From Lumbricus terrestris (taxonomy: Eukaryota; Annelida; Clitellata; Crassiclitellata; Lumbricidae), in assembly GCA_949752735.1 (NCBI GenBank), contig OX457052.1:17545649-17609648 (forward strand): a stretch of 64,000 nt of DNA, given 5' to 3'. A program made the translations under genes and the position numbers. The notes under the pieces were generated by a model that worked only from the letters and a program-made list of their open reading frames with translations, was not told the origin of the DNA and ran no database searches. Shown piece by piece: positions 48,701 to 61,100 of this stretch. Each line of letters starts with the position of its first letter. Positions within the stretch are counted from its first letter, which is position 1.

Positions 48701-49186
48701 CATATTTATCAATCATAATAATTTAGGTCTAAGATTTTGTCGCGGATTTTTCACATGTTATTCACCTGCATTGGCGGCGCCACGATTTCAGTTTTAGGGA
48801 CTGAACTCCCGCATAAAATTTTCCATTTCCAGCCGCCAACATTTCTGACGACTTTTTTTAGTCATTTGATCGAAATCTCAGGAAAATATTCCGTTTTCAA
48901 CCGCAAAAATTTCTGACTTTTTTCAGTCATTCGGCCAAAATCTCCCGCATATGGTTTAGAGTTTTTAGGGAGGGGGCTGACTCGACTGAGCAAAGGAAAT
49001 TTTCATTTTTACATGTAAAAAAATTTGAAGGTCTTTCTTCGGGGGTTAGCCCCCATAGCGCCACTAGGCCTATTATTTACCTGGAATTGTCGCTGCGTAT
49101 CGATTCTTGTTCAAATTGTCAGGTTGATGACCCGCCGATGACATTCTGTTCATCGCAACTTTCCGTCTCTTGATGTCTTCAAGCAG
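42478..49186 (-). CDS. RPTP: distal pseudophosphatase domain D2 and tail
   Basis: In order: [48 protein letters not shown], a loop NWRLKDEVP at the WPD position, and P-loop ICPDGANKSG split between 44572 and 43639. The Cys of the CX5R motif is there, but the Arg is Lys and the preceding His is Ile, so catalysis is unlikely; D2 domains are often regulatory. The tail after the last helix has TYANANQ and ends PIYENS. Both tyrosines have Asn at +2, the pattern bound by Grb2-type SH2 domains. Confidence 0.92.
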
Positions 49187-52100
49187 CTGTGAAACAGGCA
49201 CAGTAAAACCATTATAAGTTTTAATTTGAGTCGACATTCAGAAACGAAATACTTTTCAAACTGATTGTTGGTGGACTATTTTGATGGACGATCTCCGTGC
49301 CGCACTTGGATCCGAATTCGCGTTGCTGTTCTTTCGCAAACATCTGTTGAATTTATTACTAACGCTTTGCAGTGTATTGTGTTCTTTTCTCCCAATGATC
49401 AGTGAGCGCCACTGATCATTTGGAGAAAAGCAGGGCTTTTTTAACGTGCAGTTGTACACAAAATGTGCAGTTCTAAATGGATTTGTGCAGTTGTAGAAGC
49501 CCTTCTGTACAGCTAAAACTAGCAAAAAGGTCATTGTCCTTCGATTGGAAGTAATTTACCATGGAAGATGTGAAAGGAAAAAAGGAGTTGTGCAGTTCTA
49601 AAAATTCCTTAAAAACATTCCTGGAGAAAAGAACACAAGAGACTGTAAAACGGTAGTAGCAAATTCAACAGGTGCGGGGGTGTTTGTTTGTTTGTATGCG
49701 CACTTGTTATAGCGCCCCTTCAAGCTCTCTACTCAGAGGTGCTCCCGGTTACAGAGCGGACACTGCATCGGAGTTTCACGCCGAAGCGCTGAGCAATTGC
49801 GAGTGAAGGACTTGCGCATGGTCCCTACGCGGTGGCTTGAGGTGGATTCGAACCTGCAACCATTCGGCTGCAAGGCGACGAGCATACCCACCACACCACC
49901 GCGCCCCACAATCTGGGTGGACCAGCTTGCGAAAGAGCATGGGAGCATCATCTGTCTGCATGTATGACAGTATGTTACGCATGTCATTAGAGCAAACAGC
50001 TGGCCAAATAAAACTAGACTATGGGATTATCATGACAAAGTGCATTGCATATTGTAATGTATATGTCATAATAGGGCAAATATAGCATAATTTCTTATTT
50101 AATATAAGCCTTTAAGAAGCTTCTCAAAAGAAATGCTTTGACATTAATTTATGTGTTGGATAATACGCGTATGCTATAGTCTGACATAGGTTCAGGGTGA
50201 GGATTGCTTTTCAGTTGGGGATTCAACTTTCAACCCCACTCGTTCTTAGGGTTTATAGTATAAGTGCTTTTTGCACACCCAACTAGGCCTACATGTGAAT
50301 AACAATCCGACCGCCCAGTTATTTTCTACAATAAATTCTCATACTGCATCCAGTGGCGTAACAATATGGTAGACTGGGTAAGACAAAGTCTAGGGGGCCC
50401 CGAGTGTAGAGGCCCCAGAGGGGTCAACGATTTTAATACATTTCAATAAGTACCGTAGGGAGAGGGCCCCACCTTCATATTTTGTCAAGGGGTCCCCGAG
50501 TTCCTAGTTGCGCCACTGACTGCATCTGTTTCGTGTGAACTTACTTTGTATTCAAATTCCGATGATGTTTTCAATGACTCTGGCAAGTTGTCGTTAACGT
50601 TTGCAGTTGAAAGAATTCGTTTAAAGCTGCGTCTATCGAAATCGGTGGCACCCGTTCTCTTCGCTTCTAACACGGCTTCATACAGCAGTTTGTACTGGTC
50701 CTAAAGAGAAGAACTGCGATTTAATAACTGATGCAACGCAATGCATTTGTTATGAAAGCAACAGTTGGGAAACTTTTAGTAAAAAAGGCAGTGGGAATTA
50801 TCAATATTTAAAGAAAAGTATCACGTCCTTTTTGATCAAATGAGTTGTCATAATCTTATGCCTAATCGTATACGCTCTAATTTCTAAAGCTCCCAAAATT
50901 CAAAATGTGAAGTCGCGTGAACTAACTTATTCGCAATCGCTTAGTAAAATAAATCAATAGGACGAGGTCATAATAATTGGTTCTGGGTTAAGACCCAAAA
51001 GATTGGGCAGGCGTGCGGGCAGACTGGTGGATGGTGCTATGGAGTTGAAAACGAGGTAGGTCAGAGGAATCGGAGGAATCGGGATAGCCTACAATTTGTG
51101 AAAGAGCAGTGCTTTTTAATAGAGACCTGCGAAGAGAAAGCAGGAAGTGAGGATTTTGCTGAGTTTGAACTTTGGAGAATGGATAGGATTTCCGTAATTC
51201 TTTGAAGTAAGCTTACTCATTCCAGAGACGTGGAGCAGATAATAATACTACTATGGAGCAATTTGCAAATTTTAGCGACGACGTGATGAAAAACTGGAGA
51301 AGAGCCTGAAATATTGAATGACTATACACTTATAGGCCTCTAGCCTAACATAAACCTGCTATTATATAGGGGCGGGAGTGGGGGAGGGTTGGGATGGGGT
51401 GGAGGGGTGGTGGGGTTGGGTGGTGGGGTTGGGTGGGTGGTGGGGTTGAGTGGTGGGGTGGGGTGCTGAGTGGAGGAGTGGGGTGGGGTGGGGATGGTGG
51501 AGGGGTGGGGTGGGGTGGGAGGTGGAGGGGTGGAGGTGTGGGTAGGAGGGTTGATGGTGTGGGTAGGAGGGTTGATGGGGTGGAGGTGGGGGTGGAAGAA
51601 GAGGGGGCTTTTTTCCCGAAAACACAAATTTCTCGGGTGGCGTACCGGTGGAGGTCAGAGTGTGGTGGGTGTGGTGTGGTGTGGTGGAGTTGTGGCCGAA
51701 GCGGATCGAATTCTAAATTTCCCGGGCGACGCCGGGTACCCCAGCTAGTTCCTAATAATGGTTCAATGTGATATAGATGCATAATGCCCATGCGAGAGCC
51801 ATATCGCACTTTCTTCGTGACTTGCATTGTGGTGTTGCTGTTGTTGCTGCGACCTTGCAACACTGCGCCTGCGCTATAGATGTTTATTGAATGCAGACAT
51901 CTTTATGAAGCCTAATTCGGATGCGTTTACTAAGTTCTCGATTCATTTCGTCAATACTAAAATTCTGTAATGGAAGCGTGAATTTCTTTGGCGCCATGCA
52001 CTGCCACGTACCGCCACTTGAACCATGTTCATTCGCTGTTCGCGTAGCTTCTTGACGACCCCAAAGACAGACACCTGGTCCGTCTTCTCGGCTTGCTCCA

Positions 52101-55100
52101 GAAGACAGTCCAATGCAATGAAGGTTCCTGTTCTGCCAACACCAGCGCTGCAAGAGAGGACACCATTTCATGCTACCCATTGTTAAATGTGTTAAATCTA
52201 AGCTGCTTAGAAGCTGTTTTGTTAATTGATGTTTTTTATTTATAGACCCACATGTATTTGGCTATGTAATAATTATGTATGTGCATAGGCGTACGGGACA
52301 TTTCGGTAGTGGGGGGCCCAAAAAAAATTTTGCCCGAAAAATCTGATGACCTTTTATTTTTTTTAGTCATCCGCCCAAATATTTAGGATTTTTCCGCCCG
52401 AAAAAACTGATGACCTTTACTTTAGTCATCCGTTCAAATATTTAGAATTTTCCCGTCCGAAAAAACTGGGTTTTTTTTGGTTTTTTTAGTCATCCGCCCA
52501 AATATTTAGAATTTTTCCGTAAATCGTGAGAAAATGTAGTTTTTTTACCCCTGTGTGCCCGAAAAAATCCGCCCGTACCTGTTTTGCCCGAAAAAAATTC
52601 TGAATTTTTTGCCCGTCCATCCCTCCTTTGCCCGAAAAACACATTTGCCCGAAATTTATGCCCCCCCGGACCCTCGCCTCGTACGCCTATGTGTATGTGT
52701 ATAATTTATAATTTGCTCATGTAATAGGCTATAGTTCGTGTCAAATAGGCCCTGTATGAAACCGTTGTGTGCTAAGTAAATCGTGCGCGCTTGACTGACG
52801 CAAATCAAGGCTACACGCTTCAATCTTTTTAACTCACTTAATAATGCACAAAACATCTATTGTTGGTTGCTTCAACTGAAGATACCAATCATACTGTTCT
52901 GTTGGACGGGTCTTATCAAAATTCTTAAAGGTCAGCGAACCAAGATAATTTTAGGCTACGGGAATGGGTAAAATGGTTGAAACTGGTATAGCCTATAGGC
53001 CTACGCATACTTCAGCCTATATGTATAGTCAGGCAAGCAAGTTGAAGCAGGTAACAGATAAGCTTAGACTTCAGTCTTGAATGTCGATAGATAATGGGCG
53101 AAACAAATAGAACTGGGCAGATCATTCTAGATCCCCCTATCAGCCTCTGAAAATATATTAGAGATTAGGTTCTCTCCAGTCAGTTAGACACAGCTGAATG
53201 GAGTTGCGCGCAGTGAAGCAGTTTCATTTCCTTGACATAGATGGTTTCAATATAACATCGTTGTGAAAAACTTTGAATTCTTGCGGCCATTTTACCTGCA
53301 GTGCACAAGCATAGGACCAGTAGCTTTGTCGTCAAGTGATCGCACTCTCTTTCGGAAAGCCAGCAATGGATAGACCTCCGTTGGAATGCCCTTATCGTTC
53401 CAGATTGTGAAGTGCATCTGAGTTACTAAACGGGTTTCTTTGTATTCCTGTGAAAATACACACAATCGTTTCAAATAGAAACAAATTTAAGAAAGTTAAA
53501 TTGCAAGCCGAAAAAGATTATTATGCATCCGAATTTTTAATCCATAGTAATAACCTTAAAAAAACCTGGGGTCTTCTGAGGAGTATACTGGATAGAGATA
53601 CTAACAGAGAATCTGTAATTACTGCATTGAATGTAAATGATGAACAAATTACTGACCCTCAGACTATAGCAACTAAATTCAATAATTTTTTCACAGGCAT
53701 TGCACAATCTCTTGTTAATAAAATACCTGCTGCAACTAACTCTTTTCTCTCTTATTTATCCCAACCCCTTCCACATTCTATAGCATTAATCCCTTCTACA
53801 CCTTGTGAAATAATGAACCTTGCGCATACCATTCGCACTACGCATAGTAAAGGAGTCGATGGAATTGACCCTGCCATAGCCCTATTAACATTGCCTAAAA
53901 TTGCAATTCCGCTATCAGAGATTGTCAACTGCTCATTTACCACTGGAGTATTCCCCTCTGCATTGAAAACTGCCAAGGTCATACCCATTCATAAAAAGGG
54001 CCCGAGGGACAATGTTTCTAACTACAGACCGATTTCTGTACTCCCATTCTTCGCTAAAATATTTGAAAAATTAATGTACGCACGTTTAGATAGTTTTTTA
54101 TCAAAAGAGAAAGTACTATTTCAGTCTCAGCATGGGTTCCAACAGGGTCATTCTACCTACATGCCCCTTCTAAGCATACAAGACAAAATCTCTAATGCAA
54201 TTGAAAATAACGAATACTCCCTTGGTATCTTCCTTGATGTAGCTAAAGCCTTTGATTCTGTAAATCATCATATTTTGATCAAAAAACTTTATAACTATGG
54301 AATTAGAGGGACACAATTACAATGGTTTGTTAGCTATCTGGAAAATCGTTTTCAACTGGTTTCTGTTAATAATTGTAACTCTGATCTACAACTCATTTCT
54401 CACGGTGTCCCTCAAGGATCTAATCTTGGACCTCTTTTATTTTTAATCTATATTAATGATTTACCAAATGTATCGCCTTCTATGTATTTTGTGCTATTTG
54501 CTGATGATTCTAACTTATTTCATTCTGATAAATCTATTGATACCCTTTTCAACACTGTAAATTCTGAGCTTCACCGAGTCGTTGATTGGTTTCGATCTAA
54601 TAAACTTACTCTAAATTTGGATAAAACCAGCTACATCCTCTTCAGATCCCATAAGAAAAAATATCCCAATGAACTTCCTATTCTACTTATTGAAGGGACT
54701 CCTATCACCCAAGTGACTTCCACAAAATTTTTGGGTGTATACATTGACCAGCATCTAAATTGGAAGGAACACATCAATAATATCTCTAGCAAAATTGCTA
54801 AGACTGTTGGTGTGCTATTTCGCTCATCTAAACTGATTCCTGTCTCTATCCGGTCTATGCTATACTATTCTCTTATTTATCCTTATCTAACCTACTGTAA
54901 TTTAATTTGGACGTCTACTTACAAATCTAATTTTATCAGACTAGTCACCCTTCAAAAATATGCAATCCGTTTTATAGCTAATATTCCTCGCCGGGCCCAC
55001 ACCGCTCTGTATTTCAAGGAATTTGGATTATTAAAGATCGATCAAATTAGGCACTTGCAAATAGGAGAGTTTATGTACCGCTATAACCATGGCCTATTAC

Positions 55101-58100
55101 CACTTGTATTTAATGATTTCTTTAACCTTACCTCTCATCGCCACTCTTATTCAACTAGAAAATTAACTGTTTATGACCTTCCCTACGCACATACTAACAC
55201 TCGTCGATTCTCTATACAATATACTGGCTCCCAATATTGGAACTCTCTCCCTACATATCTTCACTCCCTACCTAACACAAGATTATTTAAGCATAAACTT
55301 CGCCTTTATCTACTTTACACACTTCCTGATATTTAACGGTTATGGTTTCTGCTCAGTGGTTTCGCCAAGCCCTTAGTTAAGTCTTTAGTTAAGTCATTAG
55401 TTAAGAGTTGGGTTTTTTTCTCGTTATATAAAAAAATTTCGATTGCTAAATATTTTTTTTCTCTCTCCCTCATCATTTTTTTATTCCTACAATTGAATGT
55501 TCTGTCATATTTTTCTGTTATATTTTACATGAATTATGGGTGGCCCTATCAGCGGGATTTTCTATCCCTTTTGGGTCTCCCCATTCTTCACCAAATAATG
55601 TTGAAGTATTATTCAATGCCATAATTGTATCATGTTTGTTGTTTTGGTTGAGGAAAAAAAAAATAAAAAATAAAAAAAATAAAAATATTATACGATAATT
55701 ATAGGCCTATTTTCATTTGGATCTTTGGACTTCCATGTATGCAACGACTTAAGAAAGTTAATACAGACCTAAGCAGTGGCGTAGCCAAAGGTGGTTTCGG
55801 GAGTTAAAACCCCACCATTTGTTTAGGAAAAAGTTTTTTTAAAGGTTAGGCTATTTATCCACTTAAATAAGAAAAAACAAAACAATTGCTTGTAGTACCG
55901 TAACAATTGTTTTTTCTCCTTTGTTACTTTATTCCCTTTTTATTTACTGTAATACTGCTGTGTTGGTGTGCAGGAAGGGCATCCGGCCAGGCCATCAAAC
56001 CCCCAAACCCCTCCATAATAAATTCCTGGCTACACCATTGGATCCAAGTTAAGTACTTGAGACCTTAAGTAGCCTACGCCCATAGTGTATAAACTTATAA
56101 AGGAACACTTTGGCCTACGCCTACATAAAAGCTATGTGAGATATGTTACGTAAGACTCTAAGTAGAGTCTATAGGCCTATATAAAATTGTGTAGGTCTAT
56201 GGAGCTATTAGTGGAGCGCGTACCTTGTGCTCCATTCGCATCACTCTTCTCGTGTAGTCAGTGCAGATGTGACATTCGACCAATGTCACAGTAACTTTGT
56301 TGTATTCTTTAGACCCATTTACGCCATCTGGCCAGTATTTATCGCATTTACTCTGCAAATAAGAAAGTGACTGAACGTTAGGATTATTCTATTAATTATG
56401 TATCGATGCATTATACTTAGGCCTACAGTGGTGTTGCCACATGGTGGTTTGGATGTGGTTGGAACCATCTCGCTCTGAAAAATATAACTCACACAATTTG
56501 TTGTTAAGATCCGTTGAGTTTTCGCTCGTCTATATGGACTTTTCATATCCAAGATTGACTATAATAGAAGCTACATAAATGACCATTCTTCTTCTTGTTT
56601 TCTTGTTATGTTTCTTGTTCGTCTTCTTTACTATTAGGCCTAACGATTGCAATATTTGGTTAGAGCTTAGTAAAGACTTGTCACCGAATCTTTAGCAGGG
56701 CTTATTTTAACCTGCAGTTGTACACTAAAAGCAGCCTGATCTATAGTGACAGTCTGTGACTTGACTTTAGAAGACGGCTATGTGAAAAGATTGTTTGCGA
56801 TGATGTTGACTATTCAGCGAGTCTTGACTATTCAGGGAGTCTTGACTATAATTCAGGGAGTCTTGACTAATCAGGTAGTCTTGACTATAATTCAGGGAGT
56901 CTTGACTATTCAGGAAGTCTTGACTATAATTCAGGGAGTCTTGACTATTCAGGAAGTCTTGACTATAATTCAGGGAGTCTTGACTATTTAGGGAGTCTTG
57001 ACTATAATTCAGGGAGTCTTGACTATTCAGGAAGTCTTGACTATAATTCAGGGAGTCTTGACTATAATTCAGTGAGTCTACTTCTGAACACTTGCCCTGC
57101 CCTGTTCCGTCAGATGAGTGATCATGACGATCCTGTTCAATCCATCATTCCAGATCATCTGCCAGAAGTCATTGAGAGTTGTTCTAAGAGGTCCTGCAAA
57201 CACACAAGTCAATTCAATTTTCTGAATGAGTAGGCCTAATTGATTGCATAGATGAATGAGCGAAAGAACAGAAGCACAGAGTAACGAATTAGCGAAATAA
57301 TTAATTGCTGGCCAAAATTTGTGCATGTTAATTTAACTTTAGGTTATAAATAGGCTAATTTTCTATAATATATTGGCGCCGTAACCACAAGAGCGCAGGA
57401 CAAAAGCGCACAGACAAATAATTAATCAGTTTAGCTCTCTTGGAAGCCTAGCGTGCAAGAGCTCACAATGACTTTTGGATATGCAGCTAACAAAAAGCCC
57501 TGCCTGTTGCCCTAGGCTTGGAAGCTTATCGTCTCAAAATTCGTAACAAATGAGTACCCGTAGGGGCCTACTACACACGAAGCATGCAACCTGTCACAGT
57601 GCACACAGCTTGTTTGCGTTTCAAAACAAATGCCATAGATACATTTGTGGATGTAGGCCTACCTTGAGAAGCGATGTAGGCTTTCTGTACACCATCAAAT
57701 CCCTGAAAAATTGAAGAACAGGTATCACCACATAAAAAATTTACAAGATCACATCGTTATTTAAATATATGAATAACGTTAGCAGCCATCTTGGAGTTTA
57801 CAAACCGTGCTTCAATGTTAATCATTCCTAAATTACGGAAAGAAAAACTGTAGGCTATATTTGGTCTTCATACAGGATTCATGCGTCACTGCATGTCGAT
57901 CTATTCATCCATCGGACCATCGCTCATCGATCCGATCGACAATAGAGTGGTGGCAATACATGAAGGCAAGAAATAAAAGGTTCCGATGCAAATCTAGTCT
58001 TCAAGAAGCAGCTTCTAGGTCTATCTGTGTTTATCTTTTCTCAAGAGCTGCCACTCTAGCGAGTCTTAATAAAGCAATTTGTTGAGATTTCTCTGCATAG

Positions 58101-61100
58101 AAATTCTATGGCCTATCAAAACAGAATGTGTATCCTGAATATAATTATAGCCTAGATCTATTCTGACAATGTATTGGTCAAACCTGAATGTAGTTGGCAT
58201 TGATGTAGTCCGAGGATCCGCTGCCCTGGCCCAATAATTTGACTCGAGTCGCATCATCTGTTTTCATCGATGGAACACAGAAAAAGTTGCATGCTGGCTT
58301 TATTTAATTATTTTAATTAATTAATTATATTATTTCATTCAATTATTCAATTTAATAGTTTTATTTAATAATTTTATTTTATTATTTTATTTTATTATTT
58401 TATTTTATTATTTTAATTATTTTTTTATTTAAGCATTTTATTTAGTTATTTTGGTTAATTATTTTATTTTATCATGCTATTTTATTATTTTATTTCATTA
58501 TTTTATTTTATTATTTATTTATTATTTATTTATTATTTTATTATTTTATTTATTGCTGACGTTTCACATCAATGACCACGAGTCTGTTTAGGGCTTTAGT
58601 CTGATAAAAATGTGTAGGTCTATGTGCAGTCTAGTACACTAGTACAGTGATCCCCTAAGAACTGTTTGATGCTGCGAACCTAAAACTGTTTTTTATAATT
58701 GGCGTGGAACGGTGCTCGTCAATATTTTTTATAAAATTTAGGTTTAAAGATATTGTCACTGCTCAGCGCTCATTCACTAAAACTACGCTTTTGCCATTGC
58801 TGCATACTTAAACTGTTTATCACGTGTAAACACTCTGTCCTGTTATCATTTGTTATGTTTTGCAATAGCATAGTACACAACGTTTAAAATTTACCAGAGT
58901 AGGACTGCTATCTGAATTGTGAGCAAACGTTTATAATTCCACGGCCATAATAACTAATCACTTGCGGACCTCCTCAAGGCTGTATACAGTTTAGGAAGCA
59001 TTGGTGTAGAGTGTAGACTGTAGAGTAGATAGTCAGATAATAATAATAATTCGGCCTAATCTAGGCCTGTAGCTAAGAGGTTCTTTGCATTGTGCCAGCG
59101 TAAAATTGTTTTCGTGCATGTCATTGTCATAAGCTCAGCCTATAATAATAATATTCTTTCCCCAAATAATTATGACATCATTAGTCCATGCCCAAGCTAG
59201 ATTTTCGGTGTCACGATGCATATAGAATTTATTATTTTATTCGTATCTAATCAAAGGAAATGACCAAACATAGAACTATGTATAACGATGTATCATGACA
59301 CGATCCATCTCAAGTATACCCTCTATCCTATAAAACACGGGTCTTTATACTTACACGGCAATATGTTCTTGAATCGGTTTTTCTTATTTGCATCTTCGGA
59401 TCCTTTGGCTACGCTGCACGCATCATAGTTCGCCAAAGGCAAGCTCTAAAAATAACATTGTGAACATGCTTTGAAGGTGTAGCCATGCTGACACGTTAGG
59501 ATGAGTCATAACCAAATTTTACGTGTAACACGAGTGCAATAACCAGCCTTAAAACCTTACTAAAGTTTAACCCGAAGATCACAGTTGATTCGTAACTAGC
59601 AGAATTGACCATTGCTGCTCAATTCTTCCTGGCCACCCATCTAGCTTAATAGGGCGTCTTGACCGGGTCATGCGCTCTGCTGCTCGGTCTATTGGTCATA
59701 TCCCAAAATTTGCCCCAATTTCTGCCTAAATGCGTGATGTTCTGCACTAGCTTCCAGTCTCGCAGCGCATCTCGTACAGAGTTGCAGCACTTGTTTGGTA
59801 ATTAATTGGTAGTGCTCCTTCCTACTTATCTGATCTCTGTCGCCCTGTCTCTGTTGTAGCCTCCCGTAGAACTTTGCGCTCTTCGGCCAATGGGGAGCTG
59901 CTGGTCCCTCGAACCCGCTCTGCTACCAGACAGCGTCGAGCCTTCTCGGTTGTTGGCCTGTCCACATGGAATGGGCTCCCGCTTGCACTACGCTTACTAC
60001 CTCGGAATAATTTGCCTGCTTTCTACAAGTTGCTCAAGACCTATCTTTTTAGCTGTGGTTGGACTGGGAGCGCCTCTGAGTAGGCTTCTTGAAGGGGCGC
60101 TATATAAATTTTCGGAATGAATGAATGAATGTTGCATACGTAGACCTACTCTATAGCAAAAAGCACCAGGCCTATGTACATACATGTAGAGACTACAATG
60201 AACTGAATAAGGTGAGTGTCTGCGCACTGAAGCGAGAAACGATTAAGATTCCAGATGCGTGAAATGTGCATAGACTGTTGTTTAGAGTTTGCAAATTTAT
60301 GATTTTTAATTTTATTTTTATGTGGTCAACCGCAGAAAAAGCGTATTAGGCCTCCATTGAAGCTCCTCACGGGCCCACACATTCTACAATTACGAACTGG
60401 TTTCAGTATTGATAAATTTCTATGCTTCTTCAAGAATAGGCCTATTGGCCGAACTGATCTTTTTCACTACACTGTGGACTGGGTGAAAGAAAGCTAAATC
60501 AATCTTTTGGAGAACTTCCTTATTTGATGAAACTAAGGGATTTTTCTCTCAGCTAGGCCATAAGCCTAGAACAGATTGCATAATACAGTCTCTGAACATT
60601 CCCTTTCTTAGAAAATGGGCAAAACAAGAGCTAGGCCTGAGAAATTCAACAGATTCAAGAATTTGCATAGAATTAATATTATTCGCAGCCGATAGATGGC
60701 TAACATAACCAGAATTATGTATTGATGTTGTAGCATAGAAAGATTCATTCATTCATTCATTCATTCGTTCAGTCAGTCAGTCAGTCAGTGTAACGCCTCT
60801 TCACGGGAACTACTCAAAGGCATTTCCAATCCCAGCGTGGCCAAAGAAACTTGCGCTAAGACGAGATGGGGTTGAGCAATCAGTAGGATGATTTAAAGCA
60901 GATCAAAGCTTTCTGCTCACATCAAATTCCTGCTTGAGGTTATCCATGGAGTTAGGACTTGAAAATTGACTGCTGAGCCTGGCGAGAGACACTGGATCTG
61001 TGGATGGTGAACCAGAACTGGAACCGGAGCGCATGGTAGGCATCATGGGCTTCCGAGGAACAGTCGGTCGATTCCTCTTACCATCATTGTCTAAAGAAAA

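Noticed and set aside
51340..51863. Pro/His/Thr-rich ORFs on the minus strand and Gly/Trp-rich ones on the plus strand
   Set aside because: They arise from the G-rich simple repeat; no splice or codon evidence.
56746..56991. 81-codon ORF with repeated LTIQGV
   Set aside because: Translation of the 18/21-bp minisatellite in an RPTP intron.
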